DNA from: an uncultured Acetatifactor sp.
GTDB lineage: Bacteria > Bacillota > Clostridia > Lachnospirales > Lachnospiraceae
Direction: 5' to 3'
NCBI GenBank assembly: GCA_910577185.1
Contig: CAJTLR010000079.1
Coordinates: forward strand, 1 to 16,684
DNA: 16,684 nt
The position numbers and the translations under genes were made by a program. Within the stretch, counting starts at the first letter, position 1. Every line of letters starts with the position of its first letter. Shown piece by piece: positions 6,231 through 13,650 of this stretch. The notes under the pieces were generated by a model, which saw only the letters and a program-made list of their open reading frames with translations, was not told where the DNA came from and ran no database searches.

Positions 6231-6298
6231 GAGGAAAGGATTTAAGTATGCGGCGTTAGGGCCGCGCAAAAAATCATTTTAGAAAAGGAGACAATATA

Positions 6299-7141
6299 AT
6301 GGGAATTAAGACATACCGTCCCTATACACCTTCCAGAAGGCATATGACAGGTTCCGACCATTCCGAGATTACCAAGAAAGAACCGGAGAAGAGCCTGTGC
6401 ATTTCCCTGAAGAAAAACGCAGGCCGCAACAATCAGGGAAAGATTACCGTGAGACACCGCGGCGGCGGTTCCCGCAGGAAATACAGAATCATTGATTTTA
6501 AGAGAAACAAAGACGGCATTCCCGCAACGGTTATCGGCATTGAGTACGATCCCAACAGATCCGCAAACATTGCACTGATCTGCTATGCGGACGGCCAGAA
6601 GTCATATATCCTGGCACCCCAGGGGCTGACCGACGGAATGAAGGTCATGAACGGACCCCAGGCAGAAGTGAGAGTGGGCAACTGCCTGCCTCTGTCCGAG
6701 ATCCCTGTAGGTACCCAGATTCACAATATCGAATTATACCCCGGCAAGGGCGGGCAGCTGGTCCGTTCCGCAGGCAACAGCGCACAGCTGATGGCAAAGG
6801 AAGGAAAGTATGCAACCCTTCGTCTTCCCTCCGGAGAGATGAGAATGGTGCCCCTGGTATGCCGTGCCACAGTGGGCAGCATAGGTAACGGCGACCACAA
6901 TCTGATCAATTACGGTAAGGCAGGACGCAAGCGTCACATGGGCATCCGTCCCACGGTCCGCGGATCTGTCATGAACCCCAATGACCATCCTCATGGCGGC
7001 GGCGAGGGCAAGACCGGTATCGGACGTCCCGGTCCCAGCACTCCTTGGGGCAAGCCGGCACTTGGATACAAGACACGTAAACCCAAGAAAGCTTCCAATA
7101 AGCTGATTGTAAGAAGACGTGACGGCAGGGCAATCAAGTAA
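6299..7141 (+). CDS. rplB: 50S ribosomal protein L2
   Basis: A 280-residue L2, needed for subunit joining and near the peptidyl-transferase centre. Seen: GIKTYRPYTPSRRHMT at the start, HRGGGSRRKYR in the RNA-binding OB domain, and the near-invariant NPNDHPHGGGEG (226-237) with RPGPSTPWGKPALGYKTR after it. Length is normal. It follows a 68-base spacer with a short hairpin and a three-codon reading frame, and has its own AAAAGGAG site. Two tandem stop codons (TAA TAG) end it. Confidence 0.98.
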   Translation: MGIKTYRPYTPSRRHMTGSDHSEITKKEPEKSLCISLKKNAGRNNQGKITVRHRGGGSRRKYRIIDFKRNKDGIPATVIGIEYDPNRSANIALICYADGQKSYILAPQGLTDGMKVMNGPQAEVRVGNCLPLSEIPVGTQIHNIELYPGKGGQLVRSAGNSAQLMAKEGKYATLRLPSGEMRMVPLVCRATVGSIGNGDHNLINYGKAGRKRHMGIRPTVRGSVMNPNDHPHGGGEGKTGIGRPGPSTPWGKPALGYKTRKPKKASNKLIVRRRDGRAIK

Positions 7142-7160
7142 TAGTTGAGGAGGAGAGACA

Positions 7161-7442
7161 ATGGCTAGATCACTTAAAAAAGGACCTTTCGCAGATGAAA
7201 GCCTGTTAAAGAAAATAGATGCTTTAAATGCTTCAGGACAGAAGCAGGTTATCAAGACCTGGTCCCGTCGTTCTACAATTTTCCCTTCTTTTGTGGGACA
7301 TACGATTGCAGTTCATGACGGAAGAAAGCATGTTCCTGTATATGTTACCGAGGATATGGTTGGCCACAAACTTGGCGAATTCGTCGCAACCAGGACCTAC
7401 CGCGGTCATGGCAAGGATGAAAAGAAATCCAAGGTAAGGTAG
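7161..7442 (+). CDS. rpsS: 30S ribosomal protein S19
   Basis: A 93-residue S19, head protein of the small subunit that pairs with S13. Seen: MARSLKKGPF, TWSRRSTI, GHTIAVHDGRKHVPVYV and GEFVATRTYRGH. Length and start are standard, with a GAGGAGGAG site eight bases before ATG. Confidence 0.98.
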   Translation: MARSLKKGPFADESLLKKIDALNASGQKQVIKTWSRRSTIFPSFVGHTIAVHDGRKHVPVYVTEDMVGHKLGEFVATRTYRGHGKDEKKSKVR

Positions 7443-7465
7443 TATAATAAGGAGGGTATAAATCT

Positions 7466-7855
7466 ATGGCTAAAGGGCATAGAAGTCAAATTAAGAGAGA
7501 GAGAAATGCGCAGAAGGATACCAGACCTTCGGCCAAGTTATCCTATGCAAGAGTGTCCGTACAAAAAGCGTGTTTCGTGTTGGATGCCATCAGGGGCAAA
7601 GATGTGGAAACCGCGCTTGCCGTTTTGGAATATAATCCCAGATATGCTTCCGGCCTGGTTAAGAAGCTGATCGAGTCTGCCATCGCAAATGGTGAAAACA
7701 ATCTGGGCATGAACAGGGAAAATCTCTATGTCGCTGAGTGCTATGCGAACAAGGGACCTACCATGAAGCGCATGCATCCCAGGGCACAGGGAAGGGCTTA
7801 CAGAATCGAAAAGAGAACGAGCCATATCACTGTTGTGCTGGATGAGAAGAAGTAG
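7466..7855 (+). CDS. rplV: 50S ribosomal protein L22
   Basis: A 129-residue L22, whose beta-hairpin helps form the exit-tunnel constriction and is a known site of macrolide-resistance changes. Seen: AKLSYARVSVQKACFVLDAIRGK and the hairpin region GPTMKRMHPRAQGRAYRIEK. Nothing unusual in the hairpin is visible. The start follows AAGGAGGG by about ten bases. Confidence 0.97.
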   Translation: MAKGHRSQIKRERNAQKDTRPSAKLSYARVSVQKACFVLDAIRGKDVETALAVLEYNPRYASGLVKKLIESAIANGENNLGMNRENLYVAECYANKGPTMKRMHPRAQGRAYRIEKRTSHITVVLDEKK

Positions 7856-7875
7856 GGAAAGGAGCGGACGAACAA

Positions 7876-8535
7876 ATGGGACAGAAAGTTAATCCTCATG
7901 GCTTGAGAGTCGGAGTTATTAAAGAGTGGGATTCCAGATGGTACGCTGAGAAAGAGTTTTCGGACTATCTTGTGGAAGACTTTGAGATCAGAAAGTATCT
8001 GAAGAAAAAGTTATATAGCGCAGGTGTTTCCAAGATCGAGATAGAGAGAGCATCTGACAGGATCAGGGTGATCATCCACACGGCAAAGCCCGGTGTCATC
8101 ATCGGAAAGGGCGGCGCTGAGATTGAAGTCACCAAGGCAGAACTTGCAAAGCTGACCGACAAGAAGGTACTGATCGACATCAAGGAGATCAAGAGACCCG
8201 ACAAGGATGCCCAGCTGGTTGCCGAGAACATCGCACAGCAGCTGGAGAACCGTGTGTCCTTCAGACGTGCCATGAAGTCCTGCATGGGCAGAACCATGAA
8301 GTCCGGCGCGCTGGGAATCAAGACATCCTGCTCAGGCCGTCTGGGCGGTGCCGACATGGCGCGTACCGAGTTTTACAGCGAGGGCACGATTCCCCTTCAG
8401 ACTTTGAGGGCTGACATTGATTACGGTTTTGCGGAGGCGGACACCACCTACGGCAAAGTCGGAGTCAAGGTTTGGATTTATAAAGGCGAAGTACTTCCTA
8501 CAAAAGGAAATCAGACGGAAGGGAGTGATAAATAA
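7876..8535 (+). CDS. rpsC: 30S ribosomal protein S3
   Basis: A 219-residue S3, part of the mRNA entry channel and helicase. Seen: GQKVNPHGLRVGVIKEWDSRWYA at the start, a type II KH domain with the GKGG loop at 77-80, and the C-terminal S3 domain with GIKTSCSGRLGGADMARTE. The stop codon shares one base with the rplP start (TAATG), implying translational coupling. Confidence 0.98.
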   Translation: MGQKVNPHGLRVGVIKEWDSRWYAEKEFSDYLVEDFEIRKYLKKKLYSAGVSKIEIERASDRIRVIIHTAKPGVIIGKGGAEIEVTKAELAKLTDKKVLIDIKEIKRPDKDAQLVAENIAQQLENRVSFRRAMKSCMGRTMKSGALGIKTSCSGRLGGADMARTEFYSEGTIPLQTLRADIDYGFAEADTTYGKVGVKVWIYKGEVLPTKGNQTEGSDK

Positions 8536-8963
8536 TGTTAATGCCTAAAAGAGTAAAGCATCGCAAACAGTTCCGCGGAAGCATGACCGGAAAGGCAACA
8601 AGAGGCAATACCATCACTTACGGAGAGTATGGTCTGGTTGCCACGGAACCTTCCTGGATCAAGTCAAACCAGATTGAGGCGGCACGTATTGCGCTGACAC
8701 GTTATACAAAGCGTAACGGCCAGGTATGGATCAAGATTTTCCCTGACAAGCCGGTTACCGCAAAGCCTGCAGAGACCCGTATGGGTTCCGGTAAAGGTTC
8801 CGTGGAGTACTGGGTGGCAGTTGTCAAGCCCGGCCGTGTCATGTTTGAGATTGCCGGCGTTCCCGAGGATCAGGCAAAAGAAGCATTGCGTCTGGCAATG
8901 CATAAGCTTCCCTGCAAATGTAAAATCGTCGCAAAGGCAGATTTGGAAGGCGGTGTAGAATAA
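8535..8963 (+). CDS. rplP: 50S ribosomal protein L16
   Basis: A 142-residue L16, organiser of the A-site region of the large subunit. Seen: MLMPKRVKHRKQFRGSMTGKATRGN and MGSGKGSVEYWVAVVKPGRVMFEI. It begins in the rpsC stop codon and ends overlapping rpmC by one base, so three cistrons in a row are chained by TAATG junctions. Confidence 0.98.
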   Translation: MLMPKRVKHRKQFRGSMTGKATRGNTITYGEYGLVATEPSWIKSNQIEAARIALTRYTKRNGQVWIKIFPDKPVTAKPAETRMGSGKGSVEYWVAVVKPGRVMFEIAGVPEDQAKEALRLAMHKLPCKCKIVAKADLEGGVE

Positions 8964-9166
8964 TGAAATCCAGTAAATTTGTTGAAGAATTAAAGGGCAA
9001 GTCCGCAGAAGAACTGAATAAGGATCTTGTTGCCGCGAAGAAAGAGCTTTTCAATTTGAGATTCCAGAACGCAACCAATCAGCTGGATAATACGGCAAGA
9101 ATCAAGGAAGTAAGAAAGAATATTGCACGTATTCAGACAGTTATTACCGAGAAGGCCAGGGCGTAG
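8963..9166 (+). CDS. rpmC: 50S ribosomal protein L29
   Basis: A 67-residue L29, a two-helix protein beside L23 at the exit-tunnel rim. Seen: the ELKGKSAEELNKDLVAAKKELFNLRF core and C-terminal IARIQTVITEK. Length is typical. Start overlaps the rplP stop by one base. Confidence 0.96.
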   Translation: MKSSKFVEELKGKSAEELNKDLVAAKKELFNLRFQNATNQLDNTARIKEVRKNIARIQTVITEKARA

Positions 9167-9196
9167 TTGCAAAGCGGCAATGAAAGGAGATCAATC

Positions 9197-9451
9197 GTGG
9201 AAAGAAATTTGAGAAAAGTCCGTATTGGTAAGGTTACCAGCAATAAAATGGATAAGACCATAGTAGTAGCCATTGAAGACCGTGTAAAGCATCCCCTTTA
9301 TAAGAAGGTTATGAAGAGTACTTACAAACTGAAGGCTCATGACGAGAAGAATGAGTGCAATATCGGGGATACCGTAAAGGTTATGGAGACAAGGCCTCTG
9401 TCCAAGGACAAGAGATGGAGACTTGTGGAGATCATTGAGAAAGCGAAATAA
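9197..9451 (+). CDS. rpsQ: 30S ribosomal protein S17
   Basis: An 84-residue S17, a primary 16S rRNA binder with an OB fold. Seen: RNLRKVRIGKVTSNKMDKT and ETRPLSKDKRWRLVEI. The start is GTG at 9197, placed by AAAGGAGA (9184-9190) and by the family's usual opening; a TTG 30 bases earlier in frame lacks a ribosome site and would add an atypical extension. It is the first of two GTG starts in the operon. Confidence 0.96.
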   Translation: MERNLRKVRIGKVTSNKMDKTIVVAIEDRVKHPLYKKVMKSTYKLKAHDEKNECNIGDTVKVMETRPLSKDKRWRLVEIIEKAK

Positions 9452-9472
9452 CGCGAGGATTGGAGGAAAATC

Positions 9473-9841
9473 ATGGTTCAGCAGGAAACAAGACTGAAAG
9501 TTGCCGATAACACCGGTGCGAAAGAATTACTCTGCATCCGCGTTATGGGTGGCTCTACAAGAAGATATGCACACATTGGTGATGTGATCGTTGCTACTGT
9601 GAAAGATGCAACACCCGGCGGTGTTGTGAAGAAGGGTGATGTGGTTAAGGCGGTAGTCGTCCGCACCGTTAAGGAGACCCGCCGCAAGGACGGTTCCTAC
9701 ATCAGGTTTGATGAAAACGCAGCAGTGATCATCAAGGACGACAAGACACCCAGGGGAACCCGTATTTTTGGGCCGGTGGCGAGGGAGCTTCGTGAGAAAC
9801 AGTTCATGAAGATTGTGTCTCTTGCTCCGGAAGTATTATAA
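9473..9841 (+). CDS. rplN: 50S ribosomal protein L14
   Basis: A 122-residue L14, at the subunit interface and the binding site of silencing factor RsfS. Seen: the ETRLKVADNTGAKELLCIRVMGG opening and the signature VVVRTVKETRRKDGSYIRFDENA. Length is exactly typical. The site TGGAGGA precedes ATG 9473. Confidence 0.98.
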   Translation: MVQQETRLKVADNTGAKELLCIRVMGGSTRRYAHIGDVIVATVKDATPGGVVKKGDVVKAVVVRTVKETRRKDGSYIRFDENAAVIIKDDKTPRGTRIFGPVARELREKQFMKIVSLAPEVL

Positions 9842-9852
9842 GGAGGTGCCAT

Positions 9853-10164
9853 ATGTCAGCGATGAAGATTAAGAAGGGCGATACCGTGAAGGTAATTGCC
9901 GGAAAAGACTGTAATGCAGAGGGAAAAGTCATTTCCGTTGATATGAAAAAGCACAGGGTGACAGTGGAAGGCGTCAACATGATCACAAAGCATGCAAAAC
10001 CTTCCCAGGCAAATCCTAACGGCGGTATTATTCAGAGGGAAGCTCCTATTGATATCTCAAATGTAATGCTTGTCTTCAAGGGAAAACCGACCAGGGTCGG
10101 CTTTAAGATGGAGGGAGACAAGAAGGTTCGTTTCGCCAAGGCAACCGGCGAAGTGATTGACTGA
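9853..10164 (+). CDS. rplX: 50S ribosomal protein L24
   Basis: A 103-residue L24, an assembly initiator of the large subunit. Seen: a KOW motif region KIKKGDTVKVIAGKDCNAEGKV (5-26), then VEGVNMITKHAKPSQANPNGGI. ATG 9853 sits six bases after AAGGAGG; an in-frame ATG three codons later is possible but too far from the site. Only 11 bases separate it from rplN. Confidence 0.97.
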   Translation: MSAMKIKKGDTVKVIAGKDCNAEGKVISVDMKKHRVTVEGVNMITKHAKPSQANPNGGIIQREAPIDISNVMLVFKGKPTRVGFKMEGDKKVRFAKATGEVID

Positions 10165-10206
10165 TCGAAAACTGTAGAGACCACAGTTGGGAAGGAGTAA
10201 GAGAAA

Positions 10207-10749
10207 GTGGCAAGATTAAAGGACTTTTATAACGAGACAATCGTGGACGCCATGATGAAGAAGTTCGGATATAAGAACGTCATGCAGGTTCCGAAGCTCG
10301 ATAAAATTGTGATCAACATGGGGATCGGAGAAGCCAAGGATAATCCCAAGGTGCTTGAGAATGCCGTGTCCGATATGGAGACTATCACCGGCCAGAAAGC
10401 AATCCTCACCAAGGCGAAAAAGTCAGTGGCAAATTTCAAGATCCGTGAGGGTATGAACATTGGCTGCAAGACCACTCTCCGCGGAGAGAAGATGTACGAG
10501 TTCCTTGACCGTCTGGTGAATCTGGCACTGCCCCGTGTGCGTGACTTCAGGGGTGTGAATCCCAATGCCTTCGACGGCAGGGGAAATTATGCCCTGGGAA
10601 TCAAGGAGCAGTTCATTTTCCCCGAGATCGAGTATGACAAGATCGACAAGACAAGGGGTATGGACGTTATCATTGTAACCACCGCCAGGACGGATGAAGA
10701 AGCACGCGAGCTGCTGACATTGTTCAACATGCCTTTCGCAAAACAATAA
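10207..10749 (+). CDS. rplE: 50S ribosomal protein L5
   Basis: A 180-residue L5, which binds 5S rRNA and contacts the P-site tRNA. Seen: PKLDKIVINMGIGEAKDNPK, KAKKSVANFKIREGMNIGCKTTLRG and GRGNYALGIKEQFIFPEI. The start is GTG at 10207 after AAGGAG. The 42-base gap before it carries a 6-bp hairpin (AACTGT 10170-10175 with ACAGTT 10183-10188), and S8 control in E. coli acts at this junction; no clear S8-like site is visible here. Confidence 0.97.
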   Translation: MARLKDFYNETIVDAMMKKFGYKNVMQVPKLDKIVINMGIGEAKDNPKVLENAVSDMETITGQKAILTKAKKSVANFKIREGMNIGCKTTLRGEKMYEFLDRLVNLALPRVRDFRGVNPNAFDGRGNYALGIKEQFIFPEIEYDKIDKTRGMDVIIVTTARTDEEARELLTLFNMPFAKQ

Positions 10750-10764
10750 GGAGGTAAATTTTTC

Positions 10765-10950
10765 ATGGCAAAGACATCACTGAAAATAAAACAGCAGCGC
10801 AAGCCCAGATTTTCTACCCAGGCCTACACACGCTGCAAGATTTGCGGTCGTCCCCACGCATATTTGAGAAAATATGGTATTTGCAGAGTTTGCTTCCGCG
10901 AATTGGCATATAAGGGACAGATCCCCGGCGTCAAGAAGGCAAGCTGGTAG
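10765..10950 (+). CDS. rpsN: 30S ribosomal protein S14, zinc-binding type Z
   Basis: A 61-residue short S14 of the zinc-containing form, with C24, C27, C40 and C43 (CKIC ... CRVC) intact. It binds 16S rRNA in the small-subunit head. The long zinc-free form, often induced by zinc shortage in other Firmicutes, is not in this window. The site AAGGAGG precedes ATG. Confidence 0.98.
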   Translation: MAKTSLKIKQQRKPRFSTQAYTRCKICGRPHAYLRKYGICRVCFRELAYKGQIPGVKKASW

Positions 10951-10966
10951 GAAGGAGGAAAAAATT

Positions 10967-11368
10967 ATGACAATGAATGATCCTATTGCGGATATGCTTA
11001 CAAGAATCCGTAATGCAAATATGGCCAAGCATGACACAGTTGATATCCCCGCTTCCAAAATGAAACTGGCTATCGCACAGATTCTTTACGATGAGGGATA
11101 TATCACCAAATATGACGTAATTGATGATGGAAACTTCAAGTCCATTCATGTGACCCTGAAGTACGGCGCTGACAAGAACGAGAAGATCATTTCCGGCATC
11201 AAGAGAATTTCCAAGCCCGGCCTGCGCGTTTATGCTGGCAAGGATGAGCTGCCCAGGGTACTCGGTGGTCTGGGAATCGCCATTCTTTCCACCAACCAGG
11301 GTGTAGTAACAGACAAGAAGGCACGCGAACTGCAGGTTGGCGGCGAAGTTCTGGCATTTGTGTGGTAA
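10967..11368 (+). CDS. rpsH: 30S ribosomal protein S8
   Basis: A 133-residue S8, a central-domain 16S rRNA binder and, in E. coli, translational repressor of the spc operon. Seen: NDPIADMLTRIRNANMAKHD, SKPGLRVYAGKDELPRVLGGLGI split across two conserved blocks, and the terminal GGEVLAFVW. ATG 10967 follows GAAGGAGGA; the reading frame is open upstream to 10874 but that part overlaps rpsN and is not used. The 136-base spacer after it is highly structured. Confidence 0.97.
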   Translation: MTMNDPIADMLTRIRNANMAKHDTVDIPASKMKLAIAQILYDEGYITKYDVIDDGNFKSIHVTLKYGADKNEKIISGIKRISKPGLRVYAGKDELPRVLGGLGIAILSTNQGVVTDKKARELQVGGEVLAFVW

Positions 11369-11369
11369 T

Positions 11370-11452
11370 AGGATGAAAAGAAAATCTAAGGCGTCAAATT
11401 ACGCCGCCTAAGATCTATGTTTCATCCTTACGGGAATCTGGACAGATTCCCG
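11370..11452 (+). promoter_or_regulatory. Structured RNA element in the rpsH-rplF spacer
   Basis: AGGATGAAA (11370-11378) pairs perfectly with TTTCATCCT (11420-11428) and encloses AGGCG/CGCCT or the alternative GGCGT/ACGCC hairpin. Immediately after, CGGGAATCT (11431-11439) and AGATTCCCG (11444-11452) form a perfect 9-bp hairpin with loop GGAC. No T tract follows, so it is not a terminator. A ribosome site CAGGAGG lies 40 bases further on. Candidate control or cleavage site within the operon. Confidence 0.62.
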
Positions 11453-11504
11453 CGGCGGCAGGAAGGTTGTTAAAAAGATTCAGAATAAATCAGGAGGTAC
11501 GGGC

Positions 11505-12047
11505 ATGTCACGTATAGGTAGAATGCCAATCGCAATTCCTGCAGGTGTGACTGTGGAGATTGCAGAAAATAATAAAGTGACCGTCAAAGGTTCTAAGGGA
11601 ACACTGGAGAGAGTGCTGCCTGCAGAGATGGAAATTAAAATGGAGGGCGGGCATATTTTGGTAAGCAGACCGAATGACCTGAAGAAGATGAAGTCCCTCC
11701 ACGGTCTGACAAGAACCCTGATCAACAATATGGTTGTGGGTGTTACGGAAGGTTATCAGAAGAAACTGGAGGTAAACGGTGTCGGTTACAGGGCCGCAAA
11801 GGCAGGAAAGAAGCTGACACTGAACCTTGGATACTCTCATCCCGTTGAAATGGAAGATCCGGAAGGCATTGAGACAACCGTGGAAGGCCAGAATGTGATC
11901 ATCGTCAAGGGGATTGACAAAGAAAAAGTTGGCCAATTCGCAGCTGAAATCAGAGATAAGAGAAGACCTGAGCCTTACAAGGGCAAGGGTATCAAATACG
12001 CTGACGAGACAATCAGACGTAAAGTTGGTAAGACTGGTAAGAAATAG
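11505..12047 (+). CDS. rplF: 50S ribosomal protein L6
   Basis: A 180-residue L6 with two tandem alpha/beta domains, near the sarcin-ricin loop and factor-binding site. Seen: SRIGRMPIAIPAGV at the start, EVNGVGYRAAKAGK mid-chain, and the C-terminal signature PEPYKGKGIKYADE. Length is normal. It has its own strong CAGGAGG site after the structured spacer. Confidence 0.98.
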   Translation: MSRIGRMPIAIPAGVTVEIAENNKVTVKGSKGTLERVLPAEMEIKMEGGHILVSRPNDLKKMKSLHGLTRTLINNMVVGVTEGYQKKLEVNGVGYRAAKAGKKLTLNLGYSHPVEMEDPEGIETTVEGQNVIIVKGIDKEKVGQFAAEIRDKRRPEPYKGKGIKYADETIRRKVGKTGKK

Positions 12048-12067
12048 CAGATAAGGAGAGTATGAAG

Positions 12068-12436
12068 ATGGTTAACAAGAAATCAAGAAATGAAGTTCGT
12101 GTCAAAAAGCACATGAGAATTCGTAACCGCTTCAGTGGTACTGCAGAAAGACCCCGTCTTGCAGTATTCAGAAGCAATAATCATATGTATGCTCAAATTA
12201 TCGATGATACTGTTGGGAATACATTAGTATCCGCTTCCACTCTTGAAAGCGCAGTCAGGGCAGAACTGGGCAAGACCAATAACGTTGATGCGGCAGCATA
12301 TCTGGGAACTGTCATCGGTAAGAGGGCAGTAGAAAAAGGCATCAAAAAAGTTGTCTTTGACAGAGGCGGCTATATATATCATGGTAAAGTAGCAGCATTA
12401 GCTGACGCAGCCAGAGAAGCTGGACTGGAATTCTAG
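12068..12436 (+). CDS. rplR: 50S ribosomal protein L18
   Basis: A 122-residue L18, one of three 5S rRNA-binding proteins. Seen: KKSRNEVRVKKHMRIRNRFSGT, RPRLAVFRSNNHMYAQIIDD and the terminal FDRGGYIYHGKVAALADAARE. Two in-frame ATGs lie six bases apart (12062 and 12068). I chose the second because AAGGAG (12053-12058) leaves nine bases to it but only three to the first; the first would add Met-Lys. Confidence 0.95.
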   Translation: MVNKKSRNEVRVKKHMRIRNRFSGTAERPRLAVFRSNNHMYAQIIDDTVGNTLVSASTLESAVRAELGKTNNVDAAAYLGTVIGKRAVEKGIKKVVFDRGGYIYHGKVAALADAAREAGLEF

Positions 12437-12456
12437 GAAAGGAAGAGGAATACACA

Positions 12457-12966
12457 ATGAAACACACGATCATAGATGCAAGCCAGTTTGAGTTGACCGA
12501 TAAGGTTGTAGCCATCAAGCGTGTAACCAAGACCGTAAAGGGCGGACGCAATATGCGTTTCACAGCCCTGGTGGTAGTGGGCGATGGCAACGGCCATGTC
12601 GGTGCAGGACTTGGCAAAGCGGTAGAAATTCCCGAAGCTATCCGCAAGGGAAAAGAAGATGCAATGAAGCATCTTGTCAAAATTGCATTGGATGAGAATA
12701 ATTCCATTACACATGATTTCATTGGTAAATATGGTTCCGCGAACGTTTTGCTGAAGAAGGCTCCGGAAGGTACCGGTATCATTGCAGGCGGCCCTGCCCG
12801 TGTGGTTTGCGAGCTTGCAGGCATCAAGAATATCCGTACCAAATCCCTTGGATCAAACAATAAGCAGAATGTAGTCCTTGCGACAATCACCGGCCTGAGC
12901 CAGCTGAAGTCCCCCGAGGAAGTGGCAAAGAGCCGCGGAAAATCCGTAGAGGAAGTTATTGCGTGA
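12457..12966 (+). CDS. rpsE: 30S ribosomal protein S5
   Basis: A 169-residue S5, a decoding-fidelity protein and known site of spectinomycin-resistance changes. Seen: the N-terminal double-stranded-RNA-binding-like domain with KGGRNMRFTALVVVGDGNGH and VGAGLGKAVEIPEAI, then GTGIIAGGPARVVCELAGI in the C-terminal domain. Its stop codon lies inside a hairpin that precedes rpmD. Confidence 0.97.
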   Translation: MKHTIIDASQFELTDKVVAIKRVTKTVKGGRNMRFTALVVVGDGNGHVGAGLGKAVEIPEAIRKGKEDAMKHLVKIALDENNSITHDFIGKYGSANVLLKKAPEGTGIIAGGPARVVCELAGIKNIRTKSLGSNNKQNVVLATITGLSQLKSPEEVAKSRGKSVEEVIA

Positions 12967-12986
12967 AAGGAATCCAGATTTCACGC
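12961..12986 (+). promoter_or_regulatory. Hairpin spanning the rpsE stop codon, upstream of rpmD
   Basis: GCGTGAAA (12961-12968) and TTTCACGC (12979-12986) form a perfect 8-bp stem with a ten-base loop. The rpsE stop TGA (12964-12966) is inside the 5' arm, and the rpmD ribosome site GGAG begins a few bases past the 3' arm. A ribosome finishing rpsE would melt it, so it may couple the two genes. Confidence 0.55.
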
Positions 12987-13003
12987 AGGAGAGGAGATCA
13001 GGA

Positions 13004-13189
13004 ATGGAAGATAAGAAGTTAAAGATTACTTTGGTAAAGTCCACCATTGGCGCTGTACCGAAGAACAGGGCAATCATTGAATCAATGGGACTCCGCAAGA
13101 TAGGAAAGACCGTAATACTTCCTGACAATGCTGCGACAAGAGGACAGATTCGTCTGGTTGGCCATTTGTTGAAAGTGGAAGAAGCATAA
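13004..13189 (+). CDS. rpmD: 50S ribosomal protein L30
   Basis: A 61-residue L30. Seen: LKITLVKSTIGAVPKNRAIIESMGLRKIGKTV, the standard family core. ATG 13004 follows GAGGAGA; an in-frame TTG at 12959 would overlap rpsE and add 15 atypical residues, so it is rejected. Length is typical for bacteria that have L30. Confidence 0.96.
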   Translation: MEDKKLKITLVKSTIGAVPKNRAIIESMGLRKIGKTVILPDNAATRGQIRLVGHLLKVEEA

Positions 13190-13209
13190 TCGAAAAGGAG
13201 GTGTCAGAG

Positions 13210-13650
13210 ATGGAATTATCCAATTTAAGACCTGCGGAAGGTTCCAAGCACAGCAATGATTTCAGAAGGGGCCGCGGACACGGCTCAGGTAACGGCAAGA
13301 CTGCTGGCAAGGGACATAAGGGGCAGAAAGCCCGTTCCGGAGCTCCCAGGATTGGTTTTGAAGGTGGTCAGATGCCTTTGTACAGACGCATTCCCAAGAG
13401 GGGCTTTACCAATAGGAATACAAAGGATATCGTTGCCGTGAATATCAGTGTCCTTGAGCGTTTTGAGGATGGAGCAACAGTAGATGTGGACACACTGATC
13501 GAAACAGGGATCATCAAGAATCCCAGGGATGGTGTAAAGTTGCTCGGAAAGGGAGAACTTACCAAAAAGCTCAATGTCAGGGTAGACGCATACAGTGCAT
13601 CTGCAAAGAAAAAAATTGAGGCGCTTGGTGGAACAGCAGAGGTGATGTAA
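13210..13650 (+). CDS. rplO: 50S ribosomal protein L15
   Basis: A 146-residue L15, a late-assembly protein of the large subunit. Seen: MELSNLRPAEGS, the glycine-rich GRGHGSGNGKTAGKGHKGQKAR, and FEGGQMPLYRRIPKRGF. The start is ATG 13210, nine bases after AAAAGGAGG (13192-13200); the GTG at 13201 touches that site and cannot be used. Its stop overlaps secY by one base (TAATG). Confidence 0.97.
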   Translation: MELSNLRPAEGSKHSNDFRRGRGHGSGNGKTAGKGHKGQKARSGAPRIGFEGGQMPLYRRIPKRGFTNRNTKDIVAVNISVLERFEDGATVDVDTLIETGIIKNPRDGVKLLGKGELTKKLNVRVDAYSASAKKKIEALGGTAEVM

